DNA from: Lentinula raphanica
Taxonomy: Eukaryota > Basidiomycota > Agaricomycetes > Agaricales > Omphalotaceae
NCBI GenBank assembly: GCA_027919835.1
Contig: JANVFP010000018.1
Coordinates: forward strand, 186,001 to 250,000
DNA: 64,000 nucleotides
Reading direction: 5' to 3'
Of the stretch, positions 1 to 10,723 are shown piece by piece. The notes under the pieces are model-generated. The model had not been told where the DNA came from, did not search any database, and worked only from the letters and a program-made list of their open reading frames with translations. Within the stretch, counting starts at the first letter, position 1. The number at the start of each line of letters is the position of its first letter. The position numbers were made by a program, and so were the translations under genes.

Positions 1-599
1 GTCGTTGGCAACGAGGAAGAATGAGAGAACCGGTGCGAACACAGCTTGAATGGAAGGATGGTAGATCCATCATCCAATCACTGCTCCACTGGTGGCTGAG
101 ACGTGATGAGTGGAATCTCATTCCTTCCCTTTCTCGGCAGTGACACGTCCAAGCGTTCGTTTTACATCATCGCACTTGAAGCTACTGGCTTGAATCTAGA
201 CAGAAAAAGACTAGGATTGAGGAGGTGACTGGCGTACAAAGATCATCAGAGACAGCAACAACTTCAATTGCTTGAGCCTTGCATCCTTGGCATCGCGGCG
301 GCGAATGAGCTTAGGCAGGAAGAGCCTTCAAAAGCAATGAACTCGATTCATTCATTCGAAAGCAAGCTCCTTCGTACCATATTCAATTGAAGCAAGAAAG
401 TTGAAGTATTTGAGAGATTTGAAGGCGCATCATCTGGCACTGGAGTCTGGAGGCCCTGACAGCGAACAATATATGTATGGCGGTTTGGTGATGACCGGGA
501 CCGTTGACCGGCAACCGGCCCTATAGTTGGCTTGAAGCCTTTTCTCTTTCTCACCCACGACCTGACCACGACCTACCACGACGGTCGCGACTCGCGACA
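1..599. other. intergenic, upstream of F-box gene
   Basis: I see no convincing coding region or RNA gene here. The end of the stretch is probably the promoter and 5' leader of the F-box gene. An in-frame ATG lies at 504, but the acidic N-terminus starting at 600 is the more natural start. Confidence 0.4.
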
Positions 600-1637
600 A
601 TGTCAGCCCGGGACTCGGACTCAGATTTTGAAACAGCAAGCTCTGAGTCATCGTACTCGGAGAAACGACCTGTCTGGGCTTCAATCAGCATCGACGACCG
701 GGAAGCGATGGAAGAATACGAGGAGTTTTTCTGGGACATAAACTGCCCCGGAATCGTGGACTATCTCATGAACCCGGTTATTCCCTCCAAATCAACATAC
801 ATTCCCGATAAAACTGGTCTCGGACACACCTCTCATAAATCGGTTATCAATCACAAAGCTCCTACTTCGACGGCGACTCTCCTGAATATCCCTGCTGAAC
901 TTTTACTACTCATCATTGAGGACCTTGGCGACGACTACCTGCATTTGCTCTGCTTCTCTCTGACCTGTACTCTTCTATGGGAACTCTCTGGCCAGGCTCT
1001 ATACCATTCTCTCGTCTCCAGAGTCAAAAAACATAGCTGGGCGGGGAGTCGTGTGATACTTCTTAGTGACCGTTCTGAATCATTGCCTGAAACAATGGTG
1101 CTTTCGGATAAGGACATAGAGGAACTCCAGCTCGACGGTCCAAGACAAAAACACGGAAGAGCTCTCTATCGTGCTTCTGAAACTTTCCAATATCCCTCTC
1201 TCCCCATAGTTGGTCTCATCAAAGGCGACAAGAGAGTCAAAGACGGCAGTGACCTCGCAAAGGAGCTCCTAGAATTCTGTAATGTCGACGAAAAGCGTTT
1301 TGGATTCTGGATTCGTTTCCATTGGAAAGACTTCAAGCCCCATAGACAACAGGGTGATCGCTGGATCCTCCGTAACTTCTCTAAACGCGAGTATGTCACC
1401 AAGGGCACGTCTCGGGACCTCACGCAGTACATATACCTCCTTATTGGATGTGGCAATCCCATGCCTGACCCTTGGCTCTCAAATGGGCGTTGGGCAGGGG
1501 ACAGGCTTGATGTCACGTTGGTATCGATGCACGAACAAGAATATGCGAATGATTCGGACTGGAAGGATATTACAACTCATGTCAAGAAGATGATTTGGGA
1601 GTTGTTCCACAACGGAGATTTAGTATTATCGGAGTGA
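600..1637 (+). CDS. F-box domain protein
   Basis: This is an intronless reading frame of 345 residues from the ATG at 600. An upstream in-frame ATG at 504 would add 32 basic residues of low complexity. The first 90 residues are acidic and Ser-rich. At about residues 94-137 there is an F-box-like segment that opens LLNIPAELLLLIIEDLG and continues with a Leu/Cys-rich helix and a Trp. F-box proteins recruit substrates to SCF ubiquitin ligases through Skp1. The rest, with several Trp-rich stretches, shows no leucine-rich or WD repeats and is probably the substrate-binding part. Large orphan F-box families are typical of Agaricomycetes. The F-box assignment is fairly secure; the substrate is unknown. 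Confidence 0.75.
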   Translation: MSARDSDSDFETASSESSYSEKRPVWASISIDDREAMEEYEEFFWDINCPGIVDYLMNPVIPSKSTYIPDKTGLGHTSHKSVINHKAPTSTATLLNIPAELLLLIIEDLGDDYLHLLCFSLTCTLLWELSGQALYHSLVSRVKKHSWAGSRVILLSDRSESLPETMVLSDKDIEELQLDGPRQKHGRALYRASETFQYPSLPIVGLIKGDKRVKDGSDLAKELLEFCNVDEKRFGFWIRFHWKDFKPHRQQGDRWILRNFSKREYVTKGTSRDLTQYIYLLIGCGNPMPDPWLSNGRWAGDRLDVTLVSMHEQEYANDSDWKDITTHVKKMIWELFHNGDLVLSE

Positions 1638-2480
1638 TGAGGATTGAGGGAATGAAATAAGTTCAGCGTTTTGGTTCGGCAGGTATGTACTCGTATCACT
1701 TAATCCACTTTGACCGAATCTCATTTTGAAGACAGTGACCAACCTTCGAGCTCTTCCGCAGCTCAATCTAGTGGCACCTACGAATTATCATAATATACCA
1801 TACACTCGCATCTCACTGTCACTTTGCAGTCTACACTCATAATCCCTTGGAAAAAATGCACATTCCGTGCTACATCAAAAGTAGACCCGGCTGTTTCATA
1901 GTGAAACCTCATCGTGAAGCCTCTGCGAAAGCTTTTGTCTGCTATCACTGACTTGTCTTCGACTGACACGACTACTTGACTACACCGTCGCTACTCAAGA
2001 GCGTTCTGCTCGAGGTACCATCCTCGATTCCTTCAACATGTTCTGAATCATGTCGTTCTACAATAACCGTCGCTGACCCATTCAAACCTCAAAATTCTTA
2101 GTCTTTTTGCCAAGGTGCGTCTTCTTGTGATCAAATTTGATGATCGTAGCCTCATTGCGTACAATTTTTTCAGGCGTATACTCTGGCTTATCACCATGAA
2201 CTGCAATTTCCCGACCCGATTCGAAGTCGCGTCCGGAACTATCATGCTCTCATGTTTCTGGAGAACGATTCGCCTTCGGCACTCAAGGTCTCATACCTGA
2301 TTTGATCAAGCGTCGAGACTTCAACCTGTGTTCACGATGAATACGAGTGAGTTCGTCATTGAACTGTTCGTTGCTTTTGTCCGCTCATGCAAAATTTTGT
2401 TTACCATTCCTGGGTACTGCCAGGTGGTTCTTGCCATCGCGGAATACCAGACGACATCTGCAAAGCGCATAACATTTGCC
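1638..2480. other. intergenic
   Basis: Only short out-of-phase reading frames occur here and nothing is recognisable. The segment around 2100-2120 carries a TTTTTGCCAAGG block that recurs as TTTGCCAAGGTGAGTTA in the repeat units near 4590 and 5230, so the edge of the local repeat system may lie here. Confidence 0.3.
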
Positions 2481-2835
2481 TTGTTGGACCGCCTTTGGGA
2501 ACCGAAATCCCTCAACTTGGGAATCTGTGATTGATTATCACTATGATCACTCGGGAGACCTCAGACTAAATCATACTGATCATCGTCTATCAATTGATTT
2601 GGCCATTCAGAAAGGTTGGATTTAGATTTGAGGCTGTTTCACTCGTCGCCATGCAGTTCTTATCGGTACGTATGCATACCAGTTCATACGGGCTTCGATT
2701 GAGTCAAAAGACTGGTCTGCCTGCGCCTTTTTCCTCTAGAGCCGGTCTCCCTCCATCGAAACACATTTATCAACGCCTTCATCTACTCTACTGCGACATA
2801 TCTCCTACATATCTCCCACATCGAACTCGAGTGCG
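2481..2835 (+). repeat. promoter/leader repeat unit 1 (functional copy)
   Basis: This is the upstream region of the first secreted paralogue. It shares ordered blocks with three other places in the next 3.4 kb: a GGACCGCCTTTGGGAA-like block, a GTGATTGATTATC block, an AAAGGTTGGATTT block, a TTTCACTCGTCGCCATGCAG block and a TTATCGGTACGTATGCATAC block. The order is the same in all copies, so this is a duplicated promoter and 5' leader, not chance similarity. Confidence 0.7.
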
Positions 2836-4042
2836 ATGGTCAAAATACATGCTGGAGTCGTCATCCTCGGCAGCGTGCTGCAGATGGGTGTCACGTCTGT
2901 GCTCGCTGTACCCGTTGCTACGTCCGTTCAACTTCAAGAGAAGGGTCCGAACTCGGTAGCATGGAGCGTCGTCGGCGCCGAAGCATCTTCTGCACAACAC
3001 TCTTCTCGATCTGAGCCAATCGCGACTGCCACGAACGTTGAAGAAACGAAACGTATGAATCTGTATGCTGATCTACAGACTCGAGGGCTGATTTTTCTGC
3101 TCTATATAGTTGTAAGACGAGGCCCGAAAGAACACGAATTTCTTGAGCGACTCAGAAAACACTGTACTTTACTTTCCTTCTTCTCTTGGAGTATCAGAGC
3201 ATGCCGGTGCTGAACCTCCAATCCATAGTTACCGACCACCGAAAATGTACACCGGAATTTCTGTGGACATTACCGGGCGACTACTTTCCCGAGATGGCGG
3301 AGAATATCCAGCTTAAATTACGACGGTGGGACACACGGCTCACAAAATGGGCCAAAATGAAGATAAATGAGCGGCTTCAACAATGGGAGGCAAACCCCAC
3401 TGACAAAGAGAGGAAGGAGTTGCTTGCGTTCTGGTTTGATGGACTGGCGTTGAACGGAAGATGTGTGTCGTACATCATCATCATATCCATGATTCTTGTC
3501 ATAACTTCTCTGACCGTACAGGCATCTTTCGTTCGGAAATATCTAAAGATTTTGAACGCGAGGGCCACTTTTTGTATTTGGATAATCAGGTCATGAGGGG
3601 TAAAAGTAAGTCCATCTAGTTCGAAAAGCGGTCGGGTGTTGACTCCATCATCTTTGCATAGTTCTGGTCAAAGATTTGTTAGACACAGTGACACCGGAAT
3701 TCCGTGAAAATATGATTAAAGACCTCAAGGAAAAGTCGAAGGATAAATCCACACCAAGACTTGTCAAAACGAGATTGAGACAACGGATCCGAGAATTCAA
3801 CGAACGTCCCGACAACCCTCGTGCAAAGGAGACATTAGGATGGTGGTGGGATCAACTGATGAATGAAGGGGAATGTGCGTTTGTTTTGATTACTTTCTCT
3901 TCTGATTCCGCTGAGACTGAACTCTTCAACAGTTTCCAAGTATAATTCAAGATATTCTTACGAACTTGGAGTAGTCAGCACAGAATTGTATGAGGATCAC
4001 GATCTACGACAGAATGGGGCTGGTAAAGGTAAAGCTCACTAA
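2836..4042 (+). CDS. secreted protein with two W-W/F-D modules, paralogue A
   Basis: A six-exon model gives an intact 313-residue protein: 2836-3052, 3117-3163, 3192-3462, 3522-3605, 3662-3874 and 3933-4042. The N-terminus (MVKIHAGVVILGSVLQMGV, then a small-residue site after TSVLA) is a classic signal peptide, so the product is probably exported. Two similar helical, Lys/Arg-rich modules follow. The first ends LLAFWFDGLALNG and the second ends LGWWWDQLMNEG, each preceded by a P-E-x-x-E-N helix start. The short C-terminus ends GKGKAH. The only weak splice choice is the exon 2 acceptor; using the AG at 3115-3116 restores frame throughout. The gene matches the paralogue at 5882-7252 exon by exon. 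I know no named family; a small secreted or effector-like role is inference. Confidence 0.75.
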
Positions 4043-4139
4043 TACTAGAAGCTGAAGTCGTTCAAAATTCAAAGCGTTGGTGTTTATCATGTAAGCTACT
4101 GAAGAGCGTTTATCATGCATAGGATTCTGAGGATTCTGA

Positions 4140-4720
4140 GTACAGTACATACTGCAAAGTGCACAAAGCCCACGCTTGGCTGTTGAACCGCCTTCGGGAA
4201 TCGGAAAAGTTGACAATCCCTCGACTTGAAAGCCAGTGACTGATTATCGCCTATCGATTGCTCTTCAATTGCTCTGAACATCAATTTTCGAAAGGTTGGA
4301 TTTGAGGCAGTTTCACTTGCCCCCACCCCCGTTTTGTATCGGTATACGTATGCATACCTCTAATGAGAACAAAATGCTGGATTAAACGGTTAACGCTGCC
4401 CCTACGTCATGTTTTTCTCCAGGGCTGGTCTCCCTACATCAACGCACCCGACAACTCCTGATATGGTCTTGGATTTCACTTGGCACAGATGGATTTCACT
4501 TGTTGACTTGGCACAGATGAAAGAGGTTGATCCCTGCCAATACACGCGCATGAACAGGCATGAACCTTTCATTCTCTGATAAGATTTGCCAAGGTGAGTT
4601 ACCACAAACTATCGCCAGTGAGGGATTTGTTGAAAGCGCGAAAATTGTTGAACTCTTTTGAATCAGTCCTGCCATTGGACCTGGTTCGGATACTCGTAAA
4701 AGTCGCAATAGTGACGACCG
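4140..4720 (+). repeat. promoter/leader repeat unit 2 (relic, no gene)
   Basis: This repeats the paralogue promoter block order (GAACCGCCTTCGGGAATCGG near 4188, AGTGACTGATTATCGCC near 4234, CGAAAGGTTGGATTTGAGGC near 4290, then a TATCGGTATACGTATGC block). It continues with a TTTGCCAAGGTGAGTTACCA block near 4588, followed by a GAGGGATTTG and AAGCGCGAAAA segment. The signal-peptide exon is absent. This looks like the remains of a lost gene copy. Confidence 0.6.
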
Positions 4721-4839
4721 GGTGGGAATACCACCAAAGCAAACTTGTTTCGCGAGGGTTCCACGATTCGATGTTTTACGGAAGCTTCAGAACGGAAGGT
4801 AGGATCGGAATTGACTAGGAGTACCGTGCAGACGTCTGC

Positions 4840-5330
4840 GACTCAGTGCACACTAAGCGCTCGTCTTGTTGGACTGCCTCTGACTGCCTTCGTGCACTCT
4901 ATTCGATCAATGCCCTCATCCAGTGACTTATCATCGGCCTATCAATAGACATGCTCAATCCAAGAGGTTGGATTTGAGGCTTTTTCACTCGTCGACGTCG
5001 CCACGCTGTTCTTATCGGTACGTATGCAAGAAAATCCAAGGCCAAGCGGCGCTTATACTTTTCTCTATCGTCTCTCTAGTACATCGACGCACCTAACAAC
5101 GCCTCATCGGTCTCGGAATTCTCTTTCTTTCTCACTCAATGGGGTTTGCGTAGATGAAAGAGATTGACCTAGAATGACCCGGTTTCCTGTGCACTTGTAC
5201 GCGTGAGGCTGATGCTCTGATAAGATTTTGCCAAGGTGAGTTACTGGGGTTACTGCCTGTAACTGCATGTTATTGAGGGACTTGCAAGCGCGAAAAAACT
5301 TTTGATTCTGTCCTGACTCGGATACTAGGA
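4840..5330 (+). repeat. promoter/leader repeat unit 3 (relic, no gene)
   Basis: This is the third copy of the same ordered blocks: TTGTTGGACTGCCTCTGACT, CCAGTGACTTATCATCGGCC, AGAGGTTGGATTTGAGGCTT and TTCTTATCGGTACGTATGCA. They are followed near 5220 by TTTGCCAAGGTGAGTTACTG and near 5285 by AAGCGCGAAAAAAC, which align with the tail of unit 2. No coding exon survives. Units 2 and 3 resemble each other beyond the promoter, so they share a deletion history. Confidence 0.6.
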
Positions 5331-5514
5331 GTGATTACCACATGGAAATACCGCCACTGAACCAACGTTTTTCCGCGAGGCTTTTACGAATCGACGAATT
5401 CTCTGAGTCAAAGGTATGTGGTCCACATAGAGTTTTCAGGATTCTTCAAACCACTCACGGAAGGTAGAATCGAGTAGGAATACCAAGAGTTTGCAAAAGG
5501 GACAAAGTTTACTA

Positions 5515-5881
5515 CGCTCGCATTGTTGGCTGTTGTTGGACTGCCTTCGGAAATCCGGAAATTCGCCTCGAATTCGCCTTGTTGAAATCCCTTACAGGCT
5601 CAATGTTCAGTGACTGATAATCGATCATCACCCTGGAGACTCTACTGTTATCGTCTATCGATCGATCTGGCCATTCCGAAAGGTATGGACTTGAGGCCGT
5701 TTCACTCCTCGCCATGCAGTTCTTATCGGTACGTACGCACACCAGCGCGTACCTCGAATGATTTAAAAGGCTGGTCTACCTTCGTCTTGTTCTCCAGAGC
5801 TGGTCTCCCTGGTACATCTCGACGCGCCCTCAACGCCTCTATCTACTCTAAAACACATCTCTTTCATCGAAGTCAACCACG
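5515..5881 (+). repeat. promoter/leader repeat unit 4 (functional copy)
   Basis: This is the upstream region of the second secreted paralogue, with the same block order (TTGGACTGCCTTCGGAAATC, CAGTGACTGATAATCGATCA, CGAAAGGTATGGACTTGAGG, CTCGCCATGCAGTTCTTATC). It is the closest match to unit 1, as expected for the promoters of the two intact genes. Confidence 0.7.
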
Positions 5882-7252
5882 ATGGTCAAAATACACACTG
5901 GAGTCGTCATTCTCGGCAGCTTGCTGCAGATGGGTGTCACGTCTGTGCTCGCTGCGCCTCTTGCCACTCCCGTTCAACCTCAAGAGGAGGGCGCGAACTC
6001 GGTGGCGATGACTCGCGTCGTCGACACCGAAGCATCTGCCATCGCAGGCCACTCTTCTCGACCTGCGGAGAGTGTGCTTGACACGAACGTCGTAGAAATG
6101 AAAGGTATGAGGTTGACGAATCTGCTAGCTGAACTGTTTCGAGGGTTGATGTATTCTGCTCTATCGTTATAGTTGAAAGGAGAGTCTCGACAGAAAAGAA
6201 GTCGAAACCGAAGTCTGCGAGCGTGTACGAAGTGATCCAAAGACAACGTGCTTAATTATCTTTCGTTGAAGTGTTCGATCATGCCAGTGCTGAAACTCCC
6301 TTTGATAGGCGAAGAAGGTCGATATACGATGGAGTCTCTGTTATTAATCAATGACAGATACTTTCGCGAGATGGCCCGTATTATCCGAAATCGATTAGAG
6401 AGCAAGAAAGATACAAGATTGCTCAAAATGATGGCGGGGTTGCGTCTTAACCAGTGGGAGGAAGACCTCAAGAACCAACAGACGAAGGCGGGTCTTGCAT
6501 TTTGGTTCGATGGACTGGCGATGAGGAAAAAAGGTACGCTATACCTGAAGTCCATCATGCCTGTTGCAAGTTGCAACTACTGATATTTCTTTTCTGACAG
6601 GCGCAGTTCGTGCCAAGCCAGATGAATACAAACAGGAGAATAGCCCTTTTCATCTGGATTATCTCGTGCTGACGAAAACTGGTGAGTATCGCTATGACGA
6701 AAGGCGCCAGAGTGTGTTGACTGTATTCTTGAATAGTTCAACTCGATGATCTGGCAAAACCAACGACACTTGCTATGTTCAAAACCTTGATGATCGAAGA
6801 CTTCGAGGAAGGGCTGAAACAACAGAAGAATGCACACACCAAAGAGAGAGGAGAACAGTGCCTTGAAAACTTTAGGAAGCACCCCGACAATGCTGGTACG
6901 AGGAGAAGATTCGCATGGTGGTGGGATGTAATGGCGAATCAAGGGAAAGGTACGTTTATTTCCATTGCCTTTTTCATGATTCTGATAAGAAAATGCATTG
7001 ACAGTTACGGCGGAGGCTTATGACGAGGAACCGGGGGATGATCCTGTCACGGATCCGGATGGTTCCCGTGTATCGGCGCCCGGGGAAGATGTAGGGAAGG
7101 AAAAGGGTGTATTGCACGAGGACTCGAAGGAGGATGTTGAAGGGGAGGGAAAGGGTGTTGAAGGGAAGGGAAAGGGTGTATCGTACGGGGAAGAGGCTGA
7201 TCATGAAGGGAAGGGAAAGGGTGTACCCAGTGGGAGTGGGAGTAGGGATTGA
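5882..7252 (+). CDS. secreted protein with two W-W/F-D modules, paralogue B
   Basis: Six exons (5882-6104, 6173-6222, 6272-6533, 6601-6681, 6737-6949, 7005-7252) join in frame to 358 residues. The signal peptide is almost identical to that of paralogue A. Module 1 ends LAFWFDGLAMRKKG and module 2 ends FAWWWDVMANQGK. The last exon differs sharply: it encodes an acidic stretch and then a low-complexity tail with repeated EGKGKGV-type motifs, absent from A apart from the short GKGKAH end. Intron positions and phases match A, so the pair arose by duplication of the whole gene with its promoter. The function is unknown. The charged repeat tail suggests a flexible, possibly wall- or polyanion-binding end, which is inference. 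Confidence 0.8.
7085..7228 (+). repeat. in-frame G+A-rich tandem repeat in paralogue B tail
   Basis: The motif GAAGGGAAGGGAAAGGGTGT occurs as four imperfect copies in the final exon (near 7096, 7138, 7158 and 7206). They give Lys-Gly-rich heptapeptides. All spacers are multiples of three, so the frame is kept. Such repeats vary readily in copy number by slippage. Confidence 0.7.
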
Positions 7253-7499
7253 GATCGCTAGACTTGTTCACCGTTCATATATATGTATTTTTCTGAACAT
7301 TCTATGTGTCCCATATCTTATACATATGATTTCTTGACTGACTCTTCGAATTTCGCGGTGACTATGTAGGCAATTTTAAGCGCCCTGAGTAAGTACTTCA
7401 ACGACTTCCACAATCACTGGCCCCTCCGAATGCCATGTACGCATCTAGAGGTATCTGCCACTCCACAACTTCGAGCTTTTTGTCTTTGACGATACTATA

Positions 7500-7662
7500 T
7501 TCTAGGTGAATCTTTGGCCTCATCATCAAAGCTTGGCGCTAAATACCTGCTGGATCCAGATTCCAGACCGAGAGTATATGAGCAGCCGTTCCTCAAACCG
7601 TTGTTTTGTGAGGAATTCTATGACGCGACATGGAGGCAAATGTTCTATAGTGCGTCCTGCGT
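7500..7662 (+). other. possible coding remnant
   Basis: After an acceptor-like TTCTAG at about 7500, an open frame reads as a plausible soluble protein segment (LGAKYLLDPDSRPRVYEQ, then a Cys/Phe-rich stretch ending WRQMFY). It meets a possible donor and then further splice-like signals at about 7695. I could not link it to a start codon or a family. It may be the end of a lost gene or an unresolved small gene. The surrounding 7253-7981 holds nothing else I can support. Confidence 0.25.
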
Positions 7663-7981
7663 ATCTTTCTCTGCTACTTACCATTGACTTTCCAGCTTGA
7701 AAGATCGCAATACAATCCACAGTTGCTTTCGTGATACGTTGACTGAACATCGGAGTTCGATCATTTCACCTCTACCACCACTGACCGGCATAGCCATCGG
7801 ACAAGCGGCGCTTCCATGCCTGTGTATTCCTCTGAACACACCTCAACAACACCCTCTCAGTCGCATCCCGGCTTACTCTAGCTGAAATGAATTCCGCTTG
7901 AATATCACCAGCTGACGCAATTGCTCAGTAAGCTGAACGATAAAACGGTCGCACAGGCTCTCAGTCATCCTTCATCTCGAA

Positions 7982-9211
7982 ATGTCATCCCTCAAGCCAG
8001 TTCTCATCGTTGCGGGTACGTTGATACCCATCCTTCGATATCCTGTTGTCCACTGGCTTACCCTTTTCTAGGTATAGGTGCAGGTGGAGGGACCGGCGGT
8101 GCTACTGCGTAGATATCTTTCTGTTAGGCTTTCTGGCGATAATGTTTGCTGACGTTGACCTCTGATTGGCTTTAGACGTGCTTTTGCGAAACTAGGCTAC
8201 AGCATTGCGCTCATCGCCCGAGGATCTGATTCATTGATGTCGTTGGAAAAAGAACTGCAAAACTCTGGAGCCGAGGTGCGTTTGAGTGGCTCCTTTCCTG
8301 TACGCTTACAATACTCAAACTCAACCATCAACTATCAGGCCACGTCGTTCCCAATCCCGAGCTACGAACACACCTCGATCAAGTCCGCCTTCGAATCCAT
8401 CCGAGCACGCTATACCTCTCCTCAATACAGCATCCGTGCTGCTCTCTACAACGCCGGCCACGGAGTCTGGAAACCTTTCCTGGACATCACCCCCGAAGAC
8501 GTCAAAGTCATCACGGAAACGAACGTCGAAGGCTCCTTTGCGTTCGCCCACGAGGTCCTATCCGATTTCAAGCAGAACGAGATCGATCCGACCACTGGAA
8601 AACGAGGGATACTGATCTTCACTGGCGCGACGGCTAGTATCAGGGGGAATGTAACGACGAGTGCGTTTGCGGCGGGCAAGTTTGCGCTGAGGGCGCTGAG
8701 TCAGAGTTTGGCGAAGGAGTTTGGGAAGCAGAATATTCATGTGGCTCATGTGAGTGTGAAGCTTTCTTCGTGGAATGAAAATTTTGATAGACTCATTCAT
8801 TTTCCTTCACGTTCAGGCAATCATTGACGGAGGTTCGTATTAGATATGATTGACCTGGGAATACTTCTCGACTGATACTCTATCGACGCCTATCCTTCCT
8901 TCCTTCTTTCCTTACAGGCATCTCGACCCCTCTTTCGCGTTCCCGTCGAAACAATCCAGAGTGGGATCAGAACGAAGACATCCGATTGAGTCCTGAAGCT
9001 ATCGCCTCTGTATGTTTGAACGTTTACTTATCTATTGCGAGAACTTGTATTGACTTCTTGAACTACTACAGTCGTACGTTTATCTTGCCAGTCAAGAACG
9101 TTCAGCGTGGACTTGGGAATTGGATTGTAAGCTCCACAGCGCTCTCTGTATCGTAAGTATACATGCTCACCATCGTCTAATACAGTGCGACCAGCTCATG
9201 AGAAGTGGTGA
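7982..9211 (+). CDS. short-chain dehydrogenase/reductase, copy 1
   Basis: Eight exons and seven short introns give a protein of about 256 residues, the usual SDR length. The start MSSLKPVLIVAG leads through two introns into GIGAGGGTGGATA, the Rossmann dinucleotide-binding loop. An NAG-type motif follows (YNAGHGVWKP), then the active-site region FTGATASIRG with the catalytic-type Ser. The normal YxxxK motif reads FAAGK, so the Lys is kept but the Tyr is Phe. The end is ELDLRPAHEKW. The substrate cannot be told. The enzyme should bind NAD(P)(H) in the cytosol, as no signal peptide is present. It lies head-to-tail with a second copy with matching introns. From memory, a subgroup of fungal and bacterial SDRs carries Phe here, so this need not mean loss of function. 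Confidence 0.85.
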
Positions 9212-9506
9212 TGATTGAACTTCGAACATCTATTACTCCATATATGTAAAGGAGAGTTGCAATTCCCAATTAATTTACTCCTTCAAGCCACTATCTGTCG
9301 GATAATCACACATTCGGTTCTCGTTGAGAATTCGAATTGCTGTTTCTCGTTCGCTTCGGTCGTGATTTGTCACTCCTCTAACCGTCCCGGGTGATTATAC
9401 TTAGTCTCGACATGCTCAAGATGAGCTGACGGAGCCCGAATCTGGACCGAGTGTTATATAGTATTTAATACGCACCTTATCATAGGTCAATCACTCAAGA
9501 ATCAAG

Positions 9507-10723
9507 ATGTCTATGGTCAAGCCTGTTCTTGTCGTAGCAGGTGTGTTCATTCGAAGTGCGAATGCGATTGGCAGATACTGACGAATAATAATATCAGGTG
9601 TACGAGCCGGAGGTACCGGTGCAGCCACAGCGTTAGTCTTAATCCCACGGGATCCTCTGATCTATGTCTCATCGATATCGTTCGCCTTTTAGTGCTGCAT
9701 TCGCAAAGAAGGGATACAGTGTAGCCCTCATATCCAGAGGTGCTGAAGATCTTCAAACCCTCGCGGAAGAATTGAAATCAACAGGAAACGACGTAAGTCC
9801 TCCCCATATCCAAACTTCCTATATTCGCAATTGATCATTAATCCCCTCACTCTCCTCAAAAACCCAGGCAACCGCATTCCCCGTCCCATCCTACTCCGCC
9901 TCATCCATCTCCACCGTCTTCCAATCCATCCACACCCGCTACCCCTCACCTCACTACTCCATCCGCGCCGCGCTCTACAACGCCAGCCACAGCGTCCGGA
10001 AACCGTTCCTCGAGACCACCCTGGCCGATTTCCATGCAGCCCAAGAGACTATCGTCGAGGGATCTTTTGCGTTCTCGCAAGAGGTTATACGGGCTTTCAA
10101 GGAGAACGAGGTGGATCCTGTCACGGGGAAGAGGGGTTTTTTGATCTTTACGGGGTCGACGGCGAGTATAAGGGGGTATAAGACGACGAGCGCGGCTGCG
10201 CCGGCGAAGTGGGGGATGAGAGCTTTGAGTCAGAGTTTGGCGAAGGAGTTTGGGGAGTGGAATATCCATGTTGCGCATGTAGGTTTATGGGTTTTTCTTA
10301 CGGTCCGTGAATCGATTGTTGAAACACATAAAACTACCTTTCTACGCGCAGGCTATTATCGATGGAAGTAAGTTTCGTCGTCTGTCCTGAAACAACTGAA
10401 TGGATTCCTCATGTTGTCTGTATTGTTGACGTAGACATCAACACACCATTCTCTCGTTCTAGATTCAATGATTCTGCTGGATGGGCAGAGAATGAGGACG
10501 TTCGGTTGAATGCCGAAGATATCGCCAAGGTCCAATCGCATTTCCATTCACCCATCTTCCGCTCGCTCACGAGTCGCCATCTACAGGCTTATGTTTACCT
10601 TGCGGAACAGCCACGGTCAGCTTGGACTTGGGAGATCGACTGTGAGTGAAATTCATTCTCTACTAAGTACGTAGATCAAGTGATATCTTTCTCCTAGTAC
10701 GACCTGCTCATGAGAAATGGTGA
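9507..10723 (+). CDS. short-chain dehydrogenase/reductase, copy 2
   Basis: This is a tandem paralogue of the preceding gene, with the same exon layout at the start and at the end (MSMVKPVLVVAG, a glycine-rich loop GVRAGGTGAAT, final LRPAHEKW). It is more divergent in key places. The NAG-type motif is NAS (YNASHSVRKP), and the Tyr of YxxxK is replaced by Ala in AAAPAKWGM. The central exon is markedly C-rich on its first half, unlike copy 1, and changes composition near 10060. The lost motif residues suggest altered or absent catalysis. The frame is intact, so the gene may still make a cofactor-binding protein. Confidence 0.8.

Noticed and set aside
7047..7271. Minus-strand Pro/His/Ser-rich frame opposite the end of paralogue B
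   Set aside because: It is the mirror of the G+A-rich repeat in the last exon of paralogue B and has no independent support.
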